Below are positions 1-5,563 of a stretch of 5,570 nt of DNA, in pieces (the first letter of the stretch is position 1; every line of letters starts with the position of its first letter). The notes under the pieces were generated by a model. That model did not search any database and was not told where the DNA came from. It was given only the letters and a program-made list of their open reading frames with translations. Position numbers and translations under genes: made by a program. Source of the DNA: Parachlamydiaceae bacterium (lineage in GTDB: Bacteria; Chlamydiota; Chlamydiia; Chlamydiales; Parachlamydiaceae). The stretch is from positions 1-5,570 of the forward strand of contig JAUXSJ010000044.1 in NCBI GenBank assembly GCA_030679615.1, given 5' to 3'.

Positions 1-53
1 TTTAAATATGCTTTTCCCCTTCTTTTGCGCTCTCTTCGATTCTGCGTTTAATG
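1..53. repeat. Degenerate half-copy of the purine-core palindromic repeat
   Basis: Read as reverse complement, this segment runs TTAAACGCAGAATCG, then AAGAGAGCGCAAAAGAAG, then a TTTAAA at the window edge. The same order is seen in the complete palindromes at 2312-2503 and 5417-5563: TTAA(C)GCAGA, purine-rich GGGGAGA tract, CGCAGAGAAGAA, then TTTAAA. The orientation is that of a right arm, so the TTTAAA at base 1 would lie in the central loop and the left arm would lie outside the window. It is about 8 bases shorter in the purine tract and has several substitutions, so it is an older or decayed copy. The match is by eye and chance similarity of purine-rich DNA is not excluded. Confidence 0.5.
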
Positions 54-97
54 TAATTATTTATGATTCCCTATCCTGCCGCTGAAAGCGATCCTTC

Positions 98-214
98 CTA
101 TCTTGTTTTTTTATTGTTAGCGTGAATTAGGTTGATACCTATGCCGAAACGATCACAGATTGCTTTGACCCAAGTATTTAGGCTCTTTGCGCAACATGAG
201 GTACATAAAATCAT
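98..214 (-). pseudogene. Possible short gene remnant, unknown family
   Basis: A 38-codon open frame runs from an ATG at 214 to a TAG at 98, and the frame is open without a start for about 17 further codons upstream, as far as a stop near the desulfurase terminus. The translation contains SLNTWVKAICDRFGIGINL, which reads like ordinary folded protein rather than AT-rich noise (one Trp, balanced charged and hydrophobic residues). I do not recognise the family. It lies on the same strand as the four genes, downstream of the desulfurase stop, without a visible ribosome binding site. A decayed transposase or gene end brought in with the neighbouring repeat is possible. An overlapping plus-strand frame starting at 141 is also open for 28 codons, so the coding strand is not certain and it may be nothing. 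Confidence 0.22.
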
Positions 215-265
215 TGATGTTAATTGAAGAGTGATTGGTCGCGTACTTGAACAAATATTTTTATT

Positions 266-1393
266 TCAAGAGCGCATCCGCTCTACTGTTTTAACTATAA
301 TACGAACAGCTTCATCAATCTCATCAACCGTTGTGGTTCGACCCACTGAAAAACGAATAGAAGAATTTACACGCGATAAAGGATAACTCATTCCTAATAA
401 TATTCGAGATGGTTCTAAAGCACCTGATGAACAAGCCGATCCATGACTAACAGAAATTCCAGCCATATCTAAATTCATTAAAAGGGATTCTCCATCTACT
501 CCTAAAAATGCTAAATTAGTTGTATTGCATATCCGTGGGCCCGAACCATTGATTACAACATTTGGTAGCTTAGCCAATAGTTCTTTTTCTAATCGATCTC
601 TCATTAGCGTCATGTGTGAAATATGTTCTTTTTGATGGTCTTCTAAAATCGAAATGGATTCACTCAAAGCAACAATTCCAGGTAGATTTTCAGTGCCTGG
701 ACGATAGTTACCTTCTTGATTACCGCCTTGCATGAGAGGAATTAATTTTACATTTGAACGACAATAGAAAAATCCTATGCCTTTTGGTGCGTGAATTTTA
801 TGTCCGCTAAAAAAAATAGCCGATACACCCTCTGGGATATGAATTTGTTCTTTTCCTAACCAAGCTACCCCGTCTACAATAAAAGGAATTTGATGCTTAA
901 TAGCGATTTTAGCAATAGATTCAATATCGGTCTTTACCCCAGTTTCATTATTGACCGCCATTAAACAAATAAGCCCTGTATGATCTCGTATAGCTGATTC
1001 TACATCTTTGGGTTGAATCGCACCTAATTCACTTGAAGGTAAAAAACTAACAGACGTTCCTTTTTTCTCTGTTTCTTTTAAAGTTTCATAGATACAGGAA
1101 TGTTCGATTGAAGAGGAGATCACATGACAGTTTGGATTTTTTTTAATAATGCCTTCAATGAGAGACGCTGCACATTCAGTCCCACCTGACGTGAAATAAA
1201 TTTCATTGGGTTTAACTTGAAGAAATTTTGCAATAATCTTTCTACTGGTTTCTAATTTTTGCCGACATTTTTTTCCATGAAAATGAGTGCTAGAGGGGTT
1301 TCCAATCTCTTCTTTTAATTCATGTATCAATGCATTTAATACCCGAGGATCAATAGGGGTACTTGCATTGTAATCAAGATATATGTGATTCAT
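266..1393 (-). CDS. Cysteine desulfurase, NifS/IscS class (group I)
   Basis: This PLP enzyme converts L-cysteine to L-alanine and passes the sulfur, as a Cys persulfide, to Fe-S cluster, tRNA-thiolation or cofactor pathways in the cytoplasm. Seen in the 375-residue product: N-terminal YLDYNASTP (5-13), TSGGTE (68-73), His98 in SIEH, VNNETG (147-152), Asp174 in FIVDG, Schiff-base Lys199 in SGHKIHAPKG, RPGTEN (231-236) and catalytic Cys321 in HGSACSSGALEPS, which is the group I loop. SSIRFSVGR (344-352) precedes a short C-terminus. Two oddities are seen: the Gln that follows the PLP-binding Asp in IscS (VDATQ) is Ala177 here (VDGVA), and the protein ends just after this domain, without the roughly 20-residue IscS tail that contacts IscU. 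No iscU, iscA or suf gene is in the window. The ATG at 1393 lies 14 nt after the PP2C stop, so co-transcription with it is likely. No clear Shine-Dalgarno sequence is seen. The family call is firm; the pathway is not. Confidence 0.93.
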   Translation of the reverse strand: MNHIYLDYNASTPIDPRVLNALIHELKEEIGNPSSTHFHGKKCRQKLETSRKIIAKFLQVKPNEIYFTSGGTECAASLIEGIIKKNPNCHVISSSIEHSCIYETLKETEKKGTSVSFLPSSELGAIQPKDVESAIRDHTGLICLMAVNNETGVKTDIESIAKIAIKHQIPFIVDGVAWLGKEQIHIPEGVSAIFFSGHKIHAPKGIGFFYCRSNVKLIPLMQGGNQEGNYRPGTENLPGIVALSESISILEDHQKEHISHMTLMRDRLEKELLAKLPNVVINGSGPRICNTTNLAFLGVDGESLLMNLDMAGISVSHGSACSSGALEPSRILLGMSYPLSRVNSSIRFSVGRTTTVDEIDEAVRIIVKTVERMRS

Positions 1394-1407
1394 AGTATTT
1401 TATAATT

Positions 1408-2172
1408 TTAGACTTTGAGCAAAACGAGAGTAATGTTATCGAATCCACCCTTTAGTTTTGCTTGTTCAACTAAATGAGGGATCACGTTTTCTGGCGAATG
1501 AGTAGATAAAATATTTGCAATTTCTGAAGGTGATAAAAGATCGCTTAAACCATCTGTGCACATTAAATAAATATCCCCTTCCTGAATAGGTAGGTGTTTG
1601 ACTGTTGGTTTAACATTAGCTTCGGTACCAATAGCTTTTGTAATAATGTTTTTGTAATGAAAATCTTCAGCTTGTTGTTCGCTAATTTGACCTAAATCGA
1701 TTAATTCTCTTAATAAAGAATCATCATTGGTTAATTGATCCAAGTGATGATCACGATAACGATAAATGCGACTATCACCTACATGAGCATAAATCAATCC
1801 GTCCGTATGAATCAGGATGCAGCATAGCGTGGTCCCCATTCCTTTGAATTGGTTATTTTCATTTGCTTGTTGATGAATAAGAGAGTTTACCTCTTGGATT
1901 AATTGAAATAAAAAAGTTTTAGTTTCTTCCAGGCTTAGATTAGGATTGTATTTTTCTAGAAAGATTGTAGAAAGAAAATTGATACATGAAGTGGAGGCGA
2001 TTTCTCCTGCTTGATGACCACCCATTCCGTCGGCTAAAAGATATAAATGCTCATCTTGAAGGACTTTCCAAGCATCTTCATTATTTTTGCGAACAAGCCC
2101 GATATCAGAAATTCCGTAGACTAGTACTTTATGTGACATTATTTGAAAGGCCATAAAATTTAGTATCGTCAT
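1408..2172 (-). CDS. PP2C-family Ser/Thr protein phosphatase (PPM, Stp1/PrpC/CppA-like)
   Basis: This is a metal-dependent (Mn/Mg) phosphatase that removes phosphate from Ser/Thr, usually opposing Hanks-type kinases in the cytoplasm. Numbered from the ATG at 2172 (254 residues), the PPM motifs occur in order: RKNNED (28-33), ADGMGGH (47-53), GMGTT (111-115), HVGDSRIYRY (130-139), CTDGLSD (205-211) and GFDNIT (243-248). Metal ligands Asp33, Asp48, Asp207 and Asp245 are all present, so it should be active. It is a single catalytic domain without membrane segment or signal peptide. Family members usually begin a few residues before ISDIGLVRKNNED, so the internal ATG at 2139 (MSHKVLVYG, 243 residues) is a better fit than the ATG at 2172 (MTILNF...). 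Neither start has a good ribosome binding site, nor does the third in-frame ATG at 2154. It is probably co-transcribed with the desulfurase 14 nt downstream. No partner kinase is in the window. Confidence 0.95.
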   Translation of the reverse strand: MTILNFMAFQIMSHKVLVYGISDIGLVRKNNEDAWKVLQDEHLYLLADGMGGHQAGEIASTSCINFLSTIFLEKYNPNLSLEETKTFLFQLIQEVNSLIHQQANENNQFKGMGTTLCCILIHTDGLIYAHVGDSRIYRYRDHHLDQLTNDDSLLRELIDLGQISEQQAEDFHYKNIITKAIGTEANVKPTVKHLPIQEGDIYLMCTDGLSDLLSPSEIANILSTHSPENVIPHLVEQAKLKGGFDNITLVLLKV

Positions 2173-2311
2173 TAAAGAACCATCAAAAATTTAAAATTCT
2201 CTTTTTGACAATTCTCACTTTTAGGAAATGATTTTAAATAATTTTATTTTACAAAAAGTAGTTTTAATTGAATAGACTATTCTCATTATTAGTCAATGAA
2301 TCATGAATTTT
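2173..2311. other. AT-rich intergenic leader upstream of the PP2C gene
   Basis: About 140 nt of strongly AT-rich DNA lies between the PP2C start and the palindrome at 2312. It should hold the promoter of the PP2C-desulfurase pair. On the minus strand the best box pair I find is TTGACT (2296-2291), an 18-nt spacer and TTCAAT (2272-2267), with four or five matches per hexamer. A TAAAAT lies further downstream without a partner. None is strong enough to be called a promoter. No open frame or structured RNA is visible. Confidence 0.3.
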
Positions 2312-2503
2312 CAGAATGACAAACATAAGCTTTAAGCCAGCTCGCCAGTTTAACGCAGACGGGGAGACGGGGAGTCGCAAAGAAGAACATTAAAATTGGG
2401 AAAATATAGATTTAAAATTTAAATGTTTTTATCTGCGACTACCCGTCTCCCCGTCTCTGCATTAAACTGGTGAGCTGGCTTAAAGCTTATGTTTGTCATT
2501 CTG
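2312..2503. repeat. Long palindromic element (68/70-nt arms, about 54-nt loop)
   Basis: The left arm is 2312-2379 and the right arm 2434-2503. Reverse-complementing the right arm gives the left arm except for three substitutions (2344/2471, 2354/2461 and 2372/2441) and a 2-nt gap in the purine tract. The outer 38 bp (CAGAATGACAAAC, AAGCTTTAAGCC, AGCTCGCCAG) differ at one position only. The inner part is the shared core, TTAACGCAGA then CGGGGAGACGGGGAGTCGCA. The loop (2380-2433) is itself partly symmetric: AAGAACATT near the left arm, and TTTAAAATTTAAATG near the right. The element starts 9 nt beyond the phytase stop codon and lies between two transcription units. Neither side has a U-run after the stem, so it is not a classical intrinsic terminator. 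It could still protect the 3' end of the phytase mRNA. No abutting target-site duplication is visible. Confidence 0.93.
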
Positions 2504-2512
2504 TGAAATAAA

Positions 2513-3493
2513 TTATATGTCCATCACAGATTCACATTCACAGGAACCTTCTATTTCATTTTCTATTTTTAGGAGTTTATATAACGACCACGAAGAGTTA
2601 AATCGATCCTGATTGCTTCGGCAATATTCATAAAAATCTTCAATGAATTTCACTCGCTCTTTATTGTAATTTGTTTTCCAATTGCAGTAAGAAGGTTTCC
2701 TAAGATCTCGTCCCCCAATTAAAAATTGTCTGCAAAGAATATCGTTTAGGCTAATTTTTTTTGCATTTTTCATAATATCAAACATGACCATAAAAGTAGA
2801 TGTCCGACCTACTCCGGCTGAACAATGCATATGAATCCAATAATTAGAAGGTAATGTTTTAAAAAAATCTATAAACCGATCAACATTATCATCACTAGGT
2901 TGAACATGATCTGTCACTGGGATTCGAATATATTTAACTTTAGATGTTTTAGCCAATTGTTTTTCTGTTGATACAGTAGAAACATCAAAAGATGACATAT
3001 CTGCTTTTGGAAGAGATTTCCCTTTAAAATCTTTTGAAAATTTTAATGCAATTTGTACTTTTTTTTGCTTTAAAATTGATGTTAAGAGTTTTTGCTCCTT
3101 TTTACATATTTGAGAGAGTGTTTTACCAACATTACCCCAATCTTTTATTCCATACCAACTGACAGCATCGCCATTAATAAAGCCATGGCTTTCTTGGCGT
3201 AAGTCTAATAGATAAAAATTTTGAGGGTGATTTAATTTTTCAAATAGTATTTTAAAAGATTTATCGGAAAATTGTCCACTTCCCGATAAATTTAACTGAT
3301 CAAAACCTTCTCTTGTAGGTACGGTTTTACTTGTTTCAAAGAATACATCTTTAGTTGTACGAAATTCCTTAGGAAATTCAGGAATATTTTTCATGTTTAA
3401 AATTAATAAAGTATTTAATTCTTCTTTAGCAATGATTTGAGCATGAAAAAGAAGAATAAAATAAAATAAGTATAAACGAAAATGTCTTAACAT
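2513..3493 (-). CDS. Secreted PTP-like myo-inositol polyphosphate phosphatase (cysteine phytase)
   Basis: The family hydrolyses phosphate from inositol polyphosphates such as phytate through a Cys-phosphate intermediate. In the 326-residue product the P-loop is HCSAGVGRTS (223-232), with nucleophile Cys224 and Arg230. The general-acid Asp195 lies in VTDHVQPS. The segments DLRQESHGF (97-105), VSWYGIKDW (111-119), MVMFDIMKN and LNDILCRQFLIGG closely follow the Selenomonas ruminantium PhyA pattern as I remember it. The second P-loop variable residue is Ser225, where PhyA has Glu. The N-terminus (MLRHFRLYLFYFILLFHAQIIA|KEE) has a basic start, a hydrophobic core of about 15 residues and a likely signal-peptidase site near residue 22, so export is expected. 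The C-terminus ends in a Cys/Glu-rich SCECES tail. The start is 27 nt after the prfC stop, suggesting read-through from prfC. No Shine-Dalgarno sequence is apparent. Legionella LppA is a related translocated phytase; an effector role here is inference. Confidence 0.9.
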   Translation of the reverse strand: MLRHFRLYLFYFILLFHAQIIAKEELNTLLILNMKNIPEFPKEFRTTKDVFFETSKTVPTREGFDQLNLSGSGQFSDKSFKILFEKLNHPQNFYLLDLRQESHGFINGDAVSWYGIKDWGNVGKTLSQICKKEQKLLTSILKQKKVQIALKFSKDFKGKSLPKADMSSFDVSTVSTEKQLAKTSKVKYIRIPVTDHVQPSDDNVDRFIDFFKTLPSNYWIHMHCSAGVGRTSTFMVMFDIMKNAKKISLNDILCRQFLIGGRDLRKPSYCNWKTNYNKERVKFIEDFYEYCRSNQDRFNSSWSLYKLLKIENEIEGSCECESVMDI

Positions 3494-3520
3494 ATATTTA
3501 TAAGATGAAAAATGATTTTT

Positions 3521-5116
3521 TTATAATATATCTAATAACTGATGATCAGGATTTTGCTTAACTGCGTATTGTTTTTCCCATTGTTCGGTAAATAAAACGA
3601 TAGGTCGATCAGCTCGATCTTTTACAATGATTGAAGATGTAGGTTTTTTAAATGTACCGATTTCTCCAACTAACCATGCACTACATGAATAGGGTAGCGG
3701 GGTTAAAATTGTATCTACTCCATATTCATCTTTTAATCGATACTGCATCACTTCAAATTGCAATTGCCCGACGGCAGCAAAAATCAGATCCCCACTCATA
3801 TCAAAAGGATGAAATAATTGAATAGCCCCTTCGTTACAAAGTTGAGAGACCCCTTTATCAAAAGATTTTCTCTTACCAACATCTTTAGGTTGTACGCGTG
3901 CAAAAATTTCAGGCTGAAACTGAGGTAGTGGTTTGAAGTTGAATCCTCCCGTTAAAGAAATGGTATCTCCAATCGAAAAAACACCAGGATTAATCACTCC
4001 TAGAATGTCACCAGGAAATGCATCATCAACTGTAGATCTTTCACCGGCAATCATTCCGTGTGGACGGGATAATCGAATTTCTCTTCCTAATCGATGGTGT
4101 TTCACACTCATATCTCTTTTAAATTGACCCGAACATATGCGTAAAAAAGCCATGCTATCTCGATGGTTTCTGTCCATGTTCGCTTGTAATTTGAAAACAT
4201 AAGCACTAAATGGTGTTTGGACTGGATCAATCATGATTTCTTCGCCATTAGTCGCGTCTGCTTGACGTTTATGTGGCGGTGGGGCTAAAGCAATAAAAGC
4301 ATCAAAGAAAGGTTCAACTCCAAAATTAGTGAGCGCGGATGCAAAAAAGACAGGAGTTACTTGACCTTCTAAAAATTTTTCATGAGAAAAAGGGTTTCCT
4401 GCCATTTCTAAGAGCTCTAATTCACTTTTTAATTCTTCAAATAAATGAGAAGGAATAAGTGTTTTAATTTCAGGATCATTAAAGGCGTAACGTGTTATAA
4501 GTGCTTTTTGGGCTCCACCTGTAGATGTTTTAGTGAAAAATAAATATTCTTTAGCGATGAGATCTACAACCCCAGTGAATTCTTTGGAGCTACCTATTGG
4601 CCAATTTAAAGGTGATGCTTGAATGCCTAATACATTCTCAACTTCATTCATTAAATCTAAAGGAGGGTGTCCAGGCATATCCATTTTATTAATGAAAGTA
4701 AGAACAGGAATTTTACGAAGACGACAGACCTCGAACAGTTTTCTTGTTTGCTTTTCAACGCCTTTAGCAGCGTCTATCACCATGATTGCGCAGTCAGCTG
4801 CAGTTAGAGTTCGATAAGTATCTTCTGAAAAATCTTCATGACCAGGTGTGTCAAGGACGTTAATAATCGTGTCTTTATAAGTGAATTGCATAGCGGAAGC
4901 TGTAATGGAAATTCCTCGTTCTTGTTCCATTGCCATCCAATCTGATGCTGCGGCTTTACGTCCTTTTCTTCCTCGAACCATTCCAGCAGTGTGAAGCATT
5001 CCAGAATAAAGTAATAGTTTTTCGGTTAGTGTAGTTTTTCCCGCATCTGGATGACTAATAATCGCGAAAGTTCGTCTTTTGGCACAAGCTTCAGCAAGTT
5101 GTTGATTTTGACTCAT
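3521..5116 (-). CDS. prfC: Peptide chain release factor 3 (RF3), translational GTPase
   Basis: RF3 is the GTPase that speeds recycling of RF1/RF2 from the ribosome after peptide release. The 531-residue product begins QLAEACAKRRTFAIISHPDAGKTT, with the P-loop SHPDAGKTT at 21-29. It continues with switch I QERGISITASAMQF (65-78), G3 DTPGHEDFSEDTYRTL (89-104), G4 NKMD (143-146) and G5 SAL (260-262). A domain II follows (FKLQANMDRNHRDSMAFLRICSG, PGDILG at 368-373), then the RF3-type C-terminal domain (AAVGQLQFEVMQYRLKDEYGV). Length matches the E. coli protein (529 residues, from memory), and KRRTFAIISHPDAGKTT plus HEDFSEDTYRTLTA distinguish it from EF-G and TetM. The ATG at 5116 fits the family start; upstream there is only a weak GGA at -9 to -7. 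A TATAAT box lies at 5149-5154. It is the first gene of a probable prfC-phytase unit. No truncation or missing GTPase residue is seen. Confidence 0.97.
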   Translation of the reverse strand: MSQNQQLAEACAKRRTFAIISHPDAGKTTLTEKLLLYSGMLHTAGMVRGRKGRKAAASDWMAMEQERGISITASAMQFTYKDTIINVLDTPGHEDFSEDTYRTLTAADCAIMVIDAAKGVEKQTRKLFEVCRLRKIPVLTFINKMDMPGHPPLDLMNEVENVLGIQASPLNWPIGSSKEFTGVVDLIAKEYLFFTKTSTGGAQKALITRYAFNDPEIKTLIPSHLFEELKSELELLEMAGNPFSHEKFLEGQVTPVFFASALTNFGVEPFFDAFIALAPPPHKRQADATNGEEIMIDPVQTPFSAYVFKLQANMDRNHRDSMAFLRICSGQFKRDMSVKHHRLGREIRLSRPHGMIAGERSTVDDAFPGDILGVINPGVFSIGDTISLTGGFNFKPLPQFQPEIFARVQPKDVGKRKSFDKGVSQLCNEGAIQLFHPFDMSGDLIFAAVGQLQFEVMQYRLKDEYGVDTILTPLPYSCSAWLVGEIGTFKKPTSSIIVKDRADRPIVLFTEQWEKQYAVKQNPDHQLLDIL

Positions 5117-5148
5117 TTTAATCCATTTTATTTAACTTATTGACGATG

Positions 5149-5154
5149 ATTATA
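5149..5154 (-). promoter_or_regulatory. Candidate -10 box (TATAAT) for prfC
   Basis: Reading the minus strand upstream of prfC, a perfect TATAAT ends 32 nt before the ATG at 5116, which would leave a leader of roughly 25 nt. The position 17 nt further upstream has no good -35 hexamer (ATGAAC), so the call rests on the -10 box and its placement. Weak -35 boxes are common in AT-rich genomes. Confidence 0.45.
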
Positions 5155-5210
5155 TAAGAATCCAAGTATTCGTTCATTACTTTTATTTTAGAAGGGACTC
5201 AAATATGATA

Positions 5211-5280
5211 AGTAAAAAAAACCACTCAATATAATAAAATTAATGAGTGATATCACTGACTCGACTTTAGGTTTTTTACT
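5211..5280. terminator. Compound hairpin with A-tract and T-tract, possible bidirectional terminator
   Basis: AGTAAAAAAAACC (5211-5223) pairs with GGTTTTTTACT (5270-5280), an 11-bp stem with a 2-nt bulge. Inside it, CACTCA (5223-5228) pairs with TGAGTG (5244-5249). The perfect 12-mer palindrome AGTGATATCACT (5246-5257) competes with that inner stem. The A-run and T-run on the two sides would suit termination in either direction, for example of a minus-strand transcript arriving from beyond the window, upstream of the prfC promoter. The inner stem is short and not GC-rich, so it is a weak terminator at best; a decayed repeat is the alternative. Confidence 0.35.
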
Positions 5281-5344
5281 CAATCGCCATGCCTACATAA
5301 TCCATTTTGGAGTGCGAAGGCCCTGCCCTTACAGATGGACACAT
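5276..5344 (-). other. GC-rich island with a 22-codon open frame, unknown
   Basis: Bases 5281-5340 are 31 of 60 G or C, well above the AT-rich sequence on both sides. On the minus strand an ATG at 5344 opens a 22-codon frame ending in TAA at 5276, and its product contains CPSVRAGPSHSKMDYVGMAI. The frame is open for 14 further codons upstream (rich in Lys and Val, passing through KKK just before the Met). The peptide looks like real coding sequence, perhaps the end of a transferred or decayed gene or a mobile-element ORF, but I do not recognise it. There is no clear ribosome binding site. A structured non-coding RNA could also explain the base composition. Confidence 0.25.
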
Positions 5345-5350
5345 CTTTTT

Positions 5351-5400
5351 CTTAACAACAACATTGATTAACGATTTTTTTGTAAATCAATAGTGTTAAG
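5351..5400. repeat. Small interrupted inverted repeat (hairpin)
   Basis: CTTAACA (5351-5357) pairs with TGTTAAG (5394-5400), and ATTGATT (5363-5369) pairs with AATCAAT (5385-5391), giving two 7-bp helices separated by a 5x2 internal loop. The terminal loop is 15 nt and contains a T7 run. The structure ends 16 nt before the long palindrome at 5417. It is AT-rich and of modest stability. It may be a relic of a short element or the edge of the GC-rich island next to it; no function is assigned. Confidence 0.4.
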
Positions 5401-5416
5401 TAATTACTGGGCATAG

Positions 5417-5563
5417 CCGTTACTCCTTGAAAACAATTTAACGCAGAGGCGGGGAGATAGGGAGACGCAGAGAAGAAAGTTTATAATTATATTGTTTAAA
5501 TGTTCTTCTCTGCGTCTCTCTGTCTCTCCGTCTCTGCGTTAAATTGTTTTCAAGGAGTAACGG
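5417..5563. repeat. Long palindromic element (61-nt arms, 25-nt loop)
   Basis: The left arm 5417-5477 and right arm 5503-5563 are reverse complements over 61 nt with only four mismatches and no gap. The outer 32 bp (CCGTTACTCCTTGAAAACAA, then TTTAACGCAGAG) are perfect. All four mismatches (5449/5531, 5453/5527, 5458/5522, 5461/5519) fall in the purine-rich core, and each would be a G-U pair in plus-strand RNA. Pairing may extend outward through ATAG/CTAT with a 1-nt bulge to the window edge. The core (TTAACGCAGAG, GGGGAGA, GACGCAGAGAAGAA) and a TTTAAATGTTCTT at the loop border are shared with the element at 2312-2503, but the outer stem is not. No U-run follows either arm, so it is not a standard terminator. 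It sits about 300 nt upstream of prfC. Confidence 0.93.

Noticed and set aside
141..227. Plus-strand frame from ATG 141 (MPKRSQIALTQ...), 28 codons
   Set aside because: It is short, opposes the strand of all other genes, has no ribosome binding site and overlaps the slightly more protein-like minus-strand frame.
2205..2234. Plus-strand promoter driven by a perfect TTGACA at 2205-2210
   Set aside because: No acceptable -10 hexamer lies 16-18 nt downstream, and no plus-strand gene follows.
2312..2503. Palindrome as an intrinsic terminator of the prfC-phytase unit
   Set aside because: The stem is far longer than typical terminators, has a 54-nt loop and no T-run after the stem in either direction. 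An mRNA-stabilising or transcription-slowing role remains possible.
2312..2503. Target-site duplication flanking the palindrome
   Set aside because: A short TGAA occurs near both ends but does not abut the left end, so it cannot be distinguished from chance in AT-rich DNA.
3933..4127. Plus-strand open frame of 64 codons inside prfC
   Set aside because: It lies wholly antisense to the well-supported prfC coding sequence, and its translation shows no motif or coherent composition.
4623..4817. Plus-strand open frame of 64 codons inside prfC
   Set aside because: It is antisense to the conserved RF3 GTPase domain and explained by the codon use of that gene; there is no start signal or recognisable domain.
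266..5116. Four genes as a single defence or toxin-like system
   Set aside because: Each belongs to a known housekeeping or metabolic family, and the spacing shows two separate transcription units with no shared partner or defence domain.
1..5563. CRISPR array based on the repeated purine-rich units
   Set aside because: Copies are kilobases apart, inverted and palindromic, with no regular spacers and no cas genes.
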